From positions 1,049,249-1,113,248 of the forward strand of contig NW_006920416.1 in the NCBI RefSeq assembly GCF_000344685.1: DNA of 64,000 nt, given 5' to 3'. The position numbers and the translations under genes were made by a program. Source of the stretch: Gloeophyllum trabeum ATCC 11539 (Eukaryota; Basidiomycota; Agaricomycetes; Gloeophyllales; Gloeophyllaceae). Below are positions 46,767-57,374 of this stretch, piece by piece. The notes below the pieces were generated by a model. That model saw only the letters and a list, made by a program, of their open reading frames with translations, searched no databases and was not told where the DNA came from. Positions within the stretch are counted from its first letter, which is position 1. Every line of letters begins with the position of its first letter.

Positions 46767-49321
46767 TCAATGTGATAATAATGCTCTGTCCATGTGCGCG
46801 AACGTCGACGGCCGGGGCCGTTTCGGGACCCTCAAGGGTGAAGGCGGCCTGAGCCACGAAAGGTGATTTGTTTTGCCACTACGGTCCACGAAAGACGTCT
46901 CGATCGCCAATTGCGGTCGGGTGCCAGTCCTCTTGGATGGCGGCTCTACGGTTGTGGAAGATGTGACAGACTCCCGCTCGCTGGCACGCACAGCGAGCGA
47001 CTGCGGGCGCGCCCCGCTGGATGGCGGCTCCACCACTGTAGATGACGTGGACGACTCCCGTCCAGCAGCACGCACTGCGAGCGACTCTGGCGGCTTTGTC
47101 TCTGTCCCTGGGGCAGGGGCAGGCTCAGGCGACGTGCCGCCGAGGCTCAGGCTCAGCGTCGACAGCGTGCATATGGAGGGCAGCACGGGCTTACTGAGGG
47201 AGCTCCGCGCGCTGCTCGACTTGGACTGCAGGTCGTCGAGCTTGAACTCGGGCATCGGCTCGTGCTCGAGAGCGGCTGTTATCGCGCGCAGGGTCAGGGG
47301 AGTCATAGGCGGCAGAGTGGGTATGCGCGGGGGCGGCGATTGGCGGTGTTGGAATTCGGTTACATCGGGGGGAGAGCTGTATGGCGGCGGCGCCATTTCC
47401 GCGTCGGCGCCCATGGTGTTCGCGTCCACAGCGGAGGGTAGGTAGACTGGGAGGGTGGATGATCCCGTGACTAACGTGGCGAAAGAGTCGTGGGTGCCGT
47501 TCGCTCCCTGCGCGACGGGGAACGGGGCGTCACGACCGCGCTTCGTTGGATGTCGTGGGCCTGAGGGTTTCCGAGTGGGAGGTGATGATAGAGGCCTTAC
47601 CGAGCTTGGTAGACCACAACTCTTCCTCAAAGAAACCACGTTCTCCGCTGGTAGCGGAGCAGTCTCTGGGGGATCTCTGAAAGGCGAGTGTGCGAGCTCA
47701 CCATTTGCGCTATGAACAGATCTTTGCACGCTCTTCTCGGGCACATGGATGTCAGACGCCACCACATCCGGATCTGTGGAGGAGGGCAGGCGGTCCGGTA
47801 TACGTACAGTCGCTGCACTAACTGCTTGGGGAGACTGAGGCACCCTGGGCAGCGGAAGTGGTCGAATCGCACTCTGCCGGGTCCCACTATCAGATCGTGA
47901 CCGCGTCGGTGCATGATCCTGTCCCGTCCTGGGAACCATCAACAGTGATGCTGACGGTGGCCGCCGGAGCGACATTAATCTGAGGCGGAGCGTGTCATCA
48001 TCGTCCCGTGGTGTCGGTGGTAGAGGCGTTGTGGGAGGGGGATAGGGTGGTGGGGACGGTATGTGCGGGTATTCGAAGGGAAAGTGCAGGCTGGACCGGA
48101 ACGGCCATCCCTGATCGTCCCGCTCATGCATGAAGGCGCGGATGGCGTCGGAGGAGCGCAGGACGGCAGCGGCCTGGGCCTGGCCAACGTTTTCCGACCC
48201 AGGTCGTGGTAGGGAGATCTTCCCGCTAATCGGCGGTGTTGTGATAACAGTAAATTGGGAAGACTGGGAGGATGTTATGGAGGGGAGGACGCCATGGCCA
48301 TCTGAGGGCATCAGTGCATGTTGCGGGGCAGATTCAGTGGTGGCCGTGGACGTCTGGCTGCGGACCGTCTCTTTGCTATTAGATGATACCGAGGGATTGC
48401 TCGTTAGGGGACTCCGTTCAAAGGCTGAAATTAACCGGTGGCTTGGTACAAGCGACACCGGAGACGGTGGTCCAGCTTGGCGTACGTCCCGCGACGGCTC
48501 AGGAGGCACAACGACTGGGTCGACGACCACAGTCACTGAGCTCGTTTGCGCAGGTACCTGAGAGCTCAGGCGAGTAGACGCTTCGGTAGGATTTGATAAG
48601 CCAGATTGTGAGCTTTCCCGCTTTTCGATCAGCGGTTCCATCGGATGGCGAGGCAGTCCAGCCTTAGAACGAGGTGGATGCTCAGAGTTCAACTTGGGCG
48701 GATAAGAAACTGGCGGAGGCGTGATCTCCCTCCGTCCTGCTTGCGTTTCATATGGCCGCGGGGAACAGGGCAGCCCAGGTTTGGGATGCGAGATTGTCAA
48801 AACCTGGGGTGCTGACGGAGCCTCGTAGCTGCTCATAAATGGCTTCTTCTGGGGTGTGTATCAGCACGAGAATGGGCTACGATAAAAGTACCTACATTTG
48901 AGTACCCGGTTTCTCCGGTGGTGGTAGAGGCCCTATCCCAAGCCTGGGCACCATCGGCCGACTTCCGGAGCAGCGGCCCCTCGTCGTAGGACGACCTTAT
49001 GATGGAGATATCGGACTCATCTACAGTAGGCTCATTGGTGTCAACCTTAGATTCGCGAGCATTGCCCGTGGCGTCATTGCTGGCCCTGACCGCACTGACC
49101 AGCGTAGACGTGCGCTGCCAAGTAGGGTTCGATACAGGGGATTGCAGAGACAAGGTGGCGACGTGCGACGAGACCTGCTCGACATCTCTCCGCATTCTTC
49201 GGTTCAGCCGACTACGGCGCCTTGCCCATGGCACAATCAGTAGGACCAGCAGGAGGACGAGGACCACGCATCCGACGACTATCCCGACAAGCCAGCCTAC
49301 TGCGGCATGCCTGCCCGCCAT
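46767..49321 (-). CDS. Single-pass membrane protein with long disordered tail
   Basis: Exons 48896-49321 and 46767-48848 give 835 aa. A short N terminus (MAGRHAAV) precedes one transmembrane helix (GWLVGIVVGCVVLVLLLVLLIV) and a basic stop-transfer RRRSRLNRRMRR, so the long tail is probably cytosolic. The tail is Ser/Pro/Thr-rich with PPPYPPPTTPLPPTP-type polyproline. Near the C terminus a segment of about 35 residues occurs twice: SLAVRAAGRESSTSSTVVEP and SLAVRASERESVTSSTTVEP. No enzymatic domain is visible. It resembles mushroom orphan proteins with one helix and a disordered tail; 57375-58451 has the same layout. A receptor or adaptor role is speculation. A Ser/Pro-rich stretch this long could hide an unrecognised intron. 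Confidence 0.75.
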
Positions 49322-49754
49322 TGCCAGTACGTCGATCAGAGGAGAAAGAGAGTTCCGTGCACGTCTTACGAGGGGGAAACATCTTTTCTGTCTGAGTGGG
49401 CGTAGTTCCTGTCAGATCTATCAATCAAGTCCCAGCATAGCCCTGTGCATTACTCCCAGGCGCTTCAAAATAGTTACCCGTCCTAAGGAAATACCTAAAA
49501 AAAAAAGGCGGCCGTCTGCAGCGCAGCAAGGCAGGTAGGCCATTAGCACACGGGAATCCGACATAGCAGGTGATATAGCCAGGAAGACTCGTCCGTATTG
49601 AAGGTAAGTAGTAGTGGCTTCGCTGTGGCTGAGGTCCTCGTGTACAATCAAGCGCAAACAAACAAGCATTATTGGTTCCGTCCTGCAATAGCCACTTACG
49701 ATGGTCAACTATACTAATCGGCCTTCCAAGTAGGACGGGTATCCGGAGAGCAGT
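49322..49754. other. Divergent intergenic region
   Basis: It lies between the membrane-protein gene and the cmc4-like gene. A run of A (49497-49506) is present. No gene seen. Confidence 0.4.
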
Positions 49755-50089
49755 ATGACAAAGGTTTGCAGTCGTTCACTTGGTTGGCTTGCCGTACTCA
49801 GAGCAGTATCAGTCACAGGAAGCTGCCTGTCAAGCCCAAGGTGAGCCCGTGCAGCAGTCGTGGCAGTACTCGATGGTAAAGACGCCGCTATTGAACGGAT
49901 ATCATAGCATGCGAACTGCAGTCATGCTTGAATAAGAATACGTACACTCCAGAGAAGTGCGAGAAGCACATGCGAGAGCTCTATCTGTGTTGCGACTCAA
50001 TGTACAAGGCTACGCAGGATAAGGGCGAGTCATCTGCCTGTCCTATGCCCAGCGTCGTGAGGAGATGGTTGAAAAACCACCCCCAATAA
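49755..50089 (+). CDS. cmc4: Mitochondrial twin-CX9C protein Cmc4
   Basis: Three exons (49755-49763, 49819-49840, 49908-50089) give 70 aa, close to yeast Cmc4 and human CMC4. The twin motif is exact: C-QAQACELQS-C and C-EKHMRELYL-C, each with nine residues between cysteines, inside the family pattern with extra cysteines (ACELQSC, YLCC, SSACPMP). Such proteins are oxidised by Mia40 in the mitochondrial intermembrane space. The C terminus is basic (VVRRWLKNHPQ). The last exon is unambiguous; the 9-nt first exon (MTK) rests on a weaker GTTTGC donor, chosen because no in-frame ATG exists between the upstream TGA and the first cysteine. The gene is too fragmented to show as a long open frame. Confidence 0.85.
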
Positions 50090-50372
50090 TATCTGGCTGG
50101 GTATGTGTCTTTATCCAGAGTGTTGGTCTCGTGTATCTGCTATAAACGCTGTTTCATGCAATGCCGCTACACCGTCAGTCGCAAGTACGTCTCTTATGTT
50201 TCAGCGACCGAGGAAGCGCTGATGGCTAATTGTAATAATAATAATAGGCATGGTTCATCTACTATAGGCCTTCGCCGCTTGTCAATAGTCCGTATCGTCC
50301 ATGGTCTGTGCGCATATAATGTACAATAAAGAAAAGAAGGCAGCACCTCTCAGCGCCGGCGGCCAACGGTGG

Positions 50373-51834
50373 TCACTTCTCCCCGTCCCATTCGACCATG
50401 GATTCCAGGACAACCTTAGGCTTCACCAGGCAGGTGTCTTTCCACTCCTCGACCCCGTCCGCACTCGTGACTCTCTCCATGCGCCCGAGCCCGAGCTCTG
50501 TCGTGCTCAGGACCCTGATTAAGTCTTCGCTCTCAGCCTTGTCCGCCTCGTGCTCCGTGTCAATATCATCCATCCACGTAGGATCGTAAGCCTCCTCGGG
50601 CGACACCCACGTAACCTCGTAGTCGCCCGAGAGGATCTCCTGGCCGATGGTTTTGTTGACCTTCAGCGCGAGCGTGATGACTCCCTTTATCTTGTCCATG
50701 AACTTATTTTTCATCGTCTCGGTGATTTGCTTCAGCGGCGCCTTGCAGCCGGCGACGAGGAGAATGTCCGTCAGACGCTCCGCAATTCGCGGAACGAGAC
50801 TGGTGGCGATGTCACCGTCGCCATGGACGACGGACTGAATGTGTTTGCGCGTTAGCGACCGCCATCTTCGTGCGACAGCCAAAGCCTCTGATGAGACACG
50901 ACCGGTTGGTGAGCTCAGAATTTTACTCTTGAATGAGGCATCCGAACTCACCGGTTTCCCGCATATGATAGTAGACGTCGTCATATATATCGCCAATTAT
51001 TTCGGCCTCCTTCGATAGGTCGAAATACCAGCATCGCACCGTCCAGTGCGCATACATCGACATCGTGCCCTGGAAGGCGACCTGCACGATCGTAGCGTCG
51101 TCCGTATCCTGCAGGAGCTGCGTCATCGGGCGCCCCAGCGCATGTTCTGCCCACTCCCGTGCCGCGGCGCCGTGCTGGCTCGGGTCGATCGTGTGCTCGG
51201 CGTATTTGTACGAGTCGGCGATGAGCTGAGAGACCTGGTGGATCTCGGCGTTGAGGTCTTGGACCAGCTGGATAACGTCTTTCTCCGGGACGCAGTCCGG
51301 TGTGGCCAAGAAGTGGTCCGCAACCTTTGCTTCGTCCGAGCTGCTACCCGAGGACGCCTGTACCTTGCCCGCCTTTTGCTGCGCCGAAGGAGCGGGGACG
51401 TGCTTGTCGACCTCAGTCTTCGTCTTCTTCAGTTCTGCGTCCCGACGTTTGACCTGTTCCTCGAGTATCCGCACTCGGTCGGCAAGGCGGATCGACTCCA
51501 GCTTCTTCTGCTCCAGATCCTGCTGCAAGGCCTTTTTTGCCTTATCCTCCTCTTCCAAGCGCTTCTCGGCAGAAGCCTTTGCCGCCCGTACGGCGTCCAA
51601 CTCTGCCCTCAGCGCTTCGGACGACCTCCTCATCTCCTCCGCTCCTTGCCTGAGACCCTCAGCATCCAAGTCAGCAGCATCACCAGTACATTTCGCATAC
51701 CCATTGCCGTCTGCCTGTTCTATCCTGGAGTGCCCGTTCTCTGGCTTCCCAGCGGGCGTGCGAGTAAAATAATACGACACAAAATTGCGCAGGCCCATAG
51801 TGTAGGAGAATATCCAGGAGAGGCTCTGCGACAT
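50373..51834 (-). CDS. Coiled-coil protein, third paralogue (no adjacent Hsp70-like gene)
   Basis: Exons 50952-51834 and 50373-50887 give 465 aa, with a 64-bp phase-1 intron just before EALAVARRWRSLTRK, matching the intron of the two paralogues at 31970 and 38824. The N terminus has an aromatic, amphipathic segment (SWIFSYTMGLRNFVSYYFT) instead of a clear membrane helix. The coiled coil spans about 60-150 (RAELDAVRAAKASAEKRLEE). Conserved points: VQDLNAEIHQVSQLIAD, VAFQGTMSMYAHW, IGQEILSGDYEV, YDPTWMDDIDTEHE, VLSTTELGLGRMERV, KPKVVLESM. It is clearly more distant than the other two are from each other. Function unknown. Confidence 0.85.
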
Positions 51835-52790
51835 AGTGCTGACCGGCAGCCGAGTTATACGCGGGAAGACTGAATTGACGCTCGCCCGCCTCGGTTTCCA
51901 GTCGTTATGAGAGCCCGCGCCTCGCGTTCTCGCTGCGATCAGGTCGTGTTCTACGGTCGCAGCGGGAACACGGGGACGAGGGCGTGTGCTCAGTCTATAG
52001 TCAGGATATTAACGCTGGCACGCCTTATCATTTCCTTTCTCTCCACATTACGCGCAAGCTGAATATAGGTTCGTCTCAATAGTAATAGTTCATACCAGTA
52101 TTACTGTCAACCTTCGCTACCAGTATTGCAGTTGACCGAACAGCATAGTCACGACTGTGTCGGCCTAGACAGACCGATGCGCGCCTTGCCATACGCGCTC
52201 AGCACTACAGCGCGGTCGATTGCATTAATCCTCTCGAGTTATTTCCATCACTTCCTAACCTTATTCATGGGTGGGTTTTCGGATGGACTCTGCGGGCGCG
52301 TAGCCTCGTGGCGTGAAGTCGGACGCCGGGTGTATGCCATGCTACTATACTTATTGGTGCTTCGGAGGGTGGGTTGTATCGTCAGAGACGGCTATTCCCT
52401 TCCCTAGTGTGGTGCGGCGGACATGCATCGAAGCACAGCTATGCAGCGCAACGCCCGATGTGATCATGAGGAGATGACATGCACAAGCTCTAGTATACGT
52501 AGTTGAAGTGCAGTTGGACGAGCCTATTGATCTTTCCCCCTTCTCTATAATAATGTGCATTGTGATAGACATGAGCTTGAACTGAGGTTCCAAGCTGGGT
52601 GAAGATGGATTGTGTATTCGTATATTACATGCTTAGATGGGACACGAAGCTTACGGGAGAGCCATATCTGGCTGTATACAGACAACGAAAACCGGAACTA
52701 TGTATGATACGCGGGGACAGAGGACAGATGACACAAGTAGTCGAGCGCCATTAGCTAGAATATGACGCCCCCGGGCTTTGTTATCCTGGC
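51835..52790. other. Intergenic, upstream of third coiled-coil gene
   Basis: No Hsp70-like sequence or the unit-1/2 promoter motif was found here. No gene supported. The last bases are the target site of the first hAT MITE. Confidence 0.5.
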
Positions 52791-53103
52791 TAGTGATGCC
52801 GCAGTTCGGTTCCCGAACCTGGGAGAACCCGTTCAAACCCCGAACCGGACTCAGGTTCTGGTCCGCGGTCCAGCTTTCGTGAGGACCGAACCTGAAATGA
52901 GGTTCAGAGGGTGCCAGACACCCGAACCTTATCCAAATATGGTAACTTTTGGCGGTTCGAACCAGAATCTGACTGGACACAAGGCCATTTCAGGTTCTTT
53001 GAGGTTCAAGGTCCGGGAAATCACCCGAACCGGACCTGTGGCCTGGTTCCGGGTTCAGAATTTTTGGCCGATAACCGGACCGAGCCGGACCGCGGCATCA
53101 CTA
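52791..53103. mobile_element. hAT-type MITE, copy 1 (313 bp)
   Basis: The ends are TAGTGATGCCGC and GCGGCATCACTA, an inverted pair that starts with the hAT-like TAGNG. Both sides carry the 8-bp target duplication ATCCTGGC (52783-52790 and 53104-53111). The inside is filled with GGTTC/GAACC words in both orientations, like subterminal transposase-binding sites. There is no coding capacity. Confidence 0.92.
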
Positions 53104-54828
53104 ATCCTGGCCGTGGAGGAGCGTATTGGTTTGCCTAAGCTTGACTGCATGACGCTTCCAATTCGACATCTTGGAAAGGTAGACGACCAGTCGTTATGAG
53201 TTGAAACATCGTGATGGATAAGTCCGGCGGAGGACACTTGGAGGCAGCAGAAAACTTGTATGACCACGCCCAGAGACTGAACTCCGTATCCGCCCGAGCA
53301 AGACTACACCACGAAGTCTGCTACAGGTGCTGTGCAGGTGCAGCTCGCGCCGGCGCCACGGGATAATCCCACGGCCCCTCCCACCGCTTCGCACATGCCA
53401 CGCATGTTATCTGAATAATGTATGCATGGTGCACCCACATCAGCTGTGTTGCAGATGTGAATGCAGCTGAGGAACAGCAACTTCATTATTCTGATTTATT
53501 CTTCTATTATTTGTTCCTTCATCTGCTCATTCAGGAGCCACAACAAATGTGAGCATGTATGGTATATATTTCACTACTGAATGGTACACAATACAAGAGA
53601 CATGCCATCCACCAGTAACTACCTTCAATGTCCCTGAGTCACACTGCCAGAAGTACAATCCTTTCCCCAGTGCTCCATGTGTCTACTCCATATCTGCGAG
53701 CACACATCAACATGAAGCTAACATGAGACCGATATTAACATACAGCCACACCCTGGTTATTGCTCCCAATGCCGGAGAGCCCACACATTACAGAGCTAGT
53801 CTGGGTAAAGGAACCATTGTTATCAGGCAATATGCAAGCACAGCATAGCATAACCCAGTGAACATACCTTGCAAACCACACAATCTCCAAAACATCAATG
53901 ATAGTCCCACCCACCACTGGGTACCACCCCTGTCGAGCATGAAATTACACCTTATAGCACACCAGGACAGGAGCTTACCTAGAGAACCTTGAGCAACAAG
54001 ATAGTCGACGTGTCAAAAACGCGGCCACGACAACAAATGCGATAAGCACAAACAGCGATTTGCCGTGAGGCCGGAATGGTGGGCGCCGATGGAGAGGGAA
54101 GGATAGACCCTCGCTGGCAGTCCTAGGCAAGACACGGGAATGCGTTCAGGCGCATCATTCGTGACAGCACAAGAGTGAGAGGCGAAGTTCAAGTTGGAGA
54201 GCAGGAGAACGTACGAAAACGACGCAAGTCAACAGATTGAACCGTCATGTGACTATGTCTCACGAGCCACGGGGCGATCTGCAACACAGGCGGGCAGCTC
54301 TGCTGCACCGCACATGGACTGCTGCCGGGACCCAGACGGTTGCTCCCGTGTATATCGGAAACCTGTTCCATCTGCTCGACGGCTGAGATGCACCGGATTG
54401 TCCCAGAATCAGTCCTATGCAAGCCCTATTCCGGAGACTTACGGGTTACAGCCAACCAGCCGCTGCTTCTCTGATGGGAGCCACTCGTGTGACCCAGAAG
54501 TGGCTTCCAGCTGTCACACACCTTCGCGAGACTTGGTGGTGTAGTAAGGACAATACTGTCAGTGATCCATGGTTGGGTAGTGACTTATAATTAACGGCTT
54601 CAGAGACGTACCATGATTGTGGAAGAGTGTGGGAAGTAGAATACAAAGCCAAAGATGAAACAGATGATCAAAGGAGTGTACGTGGCATTCCGTGCCAGGC
54701 GGTGAAGGAGCGGATGGCGCAAGTTGGCCAGATCACGAACGTGGATAAGTTGGGGTCGTCCATGACGCTTCACAAATGACGCGAATAGTCAAAAGCCAGA
54801 CATCGCAATCTGCGGAGCATCGCAACAC
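53104..54828. other. Intergenic between MITEs, with possible membrane-protein remnant
   Basis: Most of this region is featureless. On the minus strand, 54600-54780 reads VRDLANLRHPLLHRLARNAT and then a hydrophobic TPLIICFIFGFVFYFP that ends at a possible GTACGT donor. Near 54000-54080 another hydrophobic stretch, SLFVLIAFVVVAAFL, occurs. These may be exons of a degraded membrane-protein gene cut by the second MITE, but no complete model could be built. Confidence 0.3.
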
Positions 54829-55142
54829 TAGTGATGCCGCAGTCCAGTTCCCGAACCTGGGAGAACCGGTTCGAACCTTGGACCGGATCCAGGTTCTGGT
54901 CCGCGGTTTGGCTTTGGGGTGGACCGAACCTGAAATGAGGTCCAGGTGGAGCCACAATGCCCGAACCGTACCTAAATATGGTAATTTTGAAGGGTTTGAA
55001 CCCGAACCTGACCAGACCCAATGCCATTTCAGGTTCTTTGAGGTTCACAGTCCGGACATTTACCCGAACTTGACCTTGGGTCCAGTCCCAGGTCTGGAAA
55101 TTTGGGCCAATAACCGGACCGAGCCGGACCGCGGCATCACTA
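54829..55142. mobile_element. hAT-type MITE, copy 2 (314 bp)
   Basis: Same family and orientation as 52791-53103, with many substitutions between them. The ends are TAGTGATGCCGC and GCGGCATCACTA, and the 8-bp duplication is CGCAACAC (54821-54828 and 55143-55150). The same GGTTC/GAACC words recur inside. Confidence 0.92.
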
Positions 55143-57374
55143 CGCAACACAGGGAAGGGGAATGAGGTGAATGAATCCAGAAAGCAGTGCTGTGGGGATG
55201 AGTGGGCTGAGGAATATTGGGTTGATGCTGCCTGATTGCCTGAGCGGTAGGAGATGGAACGGGTAATAAAAGAGTGTAGCAGGAGTTTGGACAGTCCCGC
55301 CGCTCGAAGGAATGTTTTGAAATGAGTGACTAGTTGGACGCCGGACCAAGATGTTTATTTTCTTTTCTGGGGACTCGTTGATATGCACTGACACACAACA
55401 ATCACCAAGGACCAAAAGAAATAAACCTAACACCAGCGGTATGGGTGGAGGCGGTCCAAGACAACTAAGGGGTATTTTAATAGTTCGAGGGGGAAGGAGG
55501 AGTAAGACGTCGTAGGGTAGTCCATAGGAAGACCTAGAAAAATAAAACAAATACTTTGACACCTAAAAACAAATGCTAGTCGATGCTCCGGAGTCTTTAT
55601 CTCCGAAGAGTCACAATCAAAGTCGCAAGCAACGACACCTGTCGTAGGATCGTGCTCGTGGGGGTAGAAATTGCTAGAGAGACTGGGTTAATTTTATTTT
55701 GCTATTTAGGACGCACTGGAGATAATTAAACCGATGGCGGAGATAAATTACTCGACGAGTCAGGCCTATTGGCAAAGCTAGGATCAGTTATAATTTGCTA
55801 AGTTCAATGCTTTCGAACTTCAAGGGTCGCTGAGATCGTAATGCTAATTCTCTGAGATGGTGAAGTACAAAAGTTGTTTTTCTGTACGCTACTTTGTACA
55901 ATTTATATTACAGGAATGGCTTTGCGACCATCCGGAGATAAATAACAAATAAATGCCGCTACCCACAGGATTGCTCAGCACTTGCCTCCGTTATATCATA
56001 TACCATATACCATATGACTCCCTTGTGCTCCCACTTGCTCGTTCCAGCCCCTATAGGTCACCTCAACGCTCCGCCACCTGACCCAAGCAGTCCCATCACT
56101 CCGTGCGACGCGCTGGTCACGTGCTAATTACCTCCGGCCGCTTGCTGACTGATGCTGACCTCATGGTGACTTGTATACGTCCGCACCTTCGGTATCTTGA
56201 TGGAAACAAGGGGGAGTGAGTGCTGGAGGGTGGGCATGAGGATGACGCCCCTTGATAGAAGTGTCCGTGGGCCCTGGAGCTAATTCATCTAGAAATCGCA
56301 TTGGTTAAGTCGCTCCAGAGCTTGCATTTGCGGAGATAAATCGTGGAATGGGTCTGTGTATGTCTCGGGGATGCTAGGAAGTCCGGAGCTAAATAGAAGA
56401 ATTCTTTTAGAGTCCATAGAAGCCTAGAGGCATGTGAGCGATGTGTCCAATAAGCTCCGGAGGGCTTGTACGATGTGCTGAGTCCGCGTTTTCGGGGGTT
56501 AGACGATCCTGAGGCTTATCATCGTATCTAAGGTTTTTGTTTTTGCTGCTTATCTTCTTCTTTCTGTTGTGTGATGTTGCAAACGCAGCCTAAACACAGC
56601 CAGGAACATACCTTGGAAGAAACAAAAGAAGGCATAGGGTGTTATGGTTTTTGTCATTTTCTTGAACTGACAACGGTCCGTTAGTGGCAATAGTGCAAGT
56701 GTGACCGAGATACGCACCACATTAGAGACAGTAGAAAAAAAGGGGGGGCATAGGGCATAGATGTGGGCATAGAATACATGTGCTTTCGTTATTTTCTTCG
56801 ACTGTTGATTGCACCTTTATTACAGCGTTGAAGTTGCCATCCATGCTTGCTTGGGTGGTTCAACAAGAGAAAGGGAGTCCACCCGTTCGTCAGCCTTTTG
56901 AACCAGTCCGTAGGTGGTTGACATGTCAGTCAACATCGCAATAGATGTTGGCTGAAATGTACCCTTTGCAGCTCGTCCAGTTGTATTTCCAAGGGCGATG
57001 CATACACTTACAGACGCGTCGCGGGCGCGTCCACCGTGGACGGGCGGACTCCCAGGGACTTCATTGCCACAGACGGTACTATACACCCCGAATATCAAAA
57101 ACGGCGGCACACAACGTCGAGTGGACGTAATTATTGCGTTCAGCTGCGAGACCAATCTACGGAGACCAATCTACGTGTATGGTAGCAATGCCACGAGCGT
57201 ACGATATATTGCAGAATATGAGGGAACCAGAGAGCACGACAAGAGCTGCAGATCAGGTTCACAGCAAGGTGAGATAAATCATGCATACGACAAGTGAATA
57301 GTGTCCGAAGCGCACTGAGAGACGTGACGATATAAGCAGCTACACGGCCCAGCCATATAGTCCGTGACGAGAGA
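55143..57374. other. Intergenic, 2.2 kb, T/A-rich patches
   Basis: No gene supported. GGAGATAAAT-like words recur (near 55738, 55935, 56331 and complementary near 55596). A minus-strand frame at 56820-57155 has no recognisable domain. This may be an old repeat. Confidence 0.4.

Noticed and set aside
46873..47445. 190-codon plus-strand frame with repeats
   Set aside because: It is antisense to the repeated C-terminal segment of the single-pass membrane protein gene.
51046..51873. 275-codon plus-strand frame
   Set aside because: It is the antisense shadow of the third coiled-coil gene, a common artefact of charged heptad sequence.
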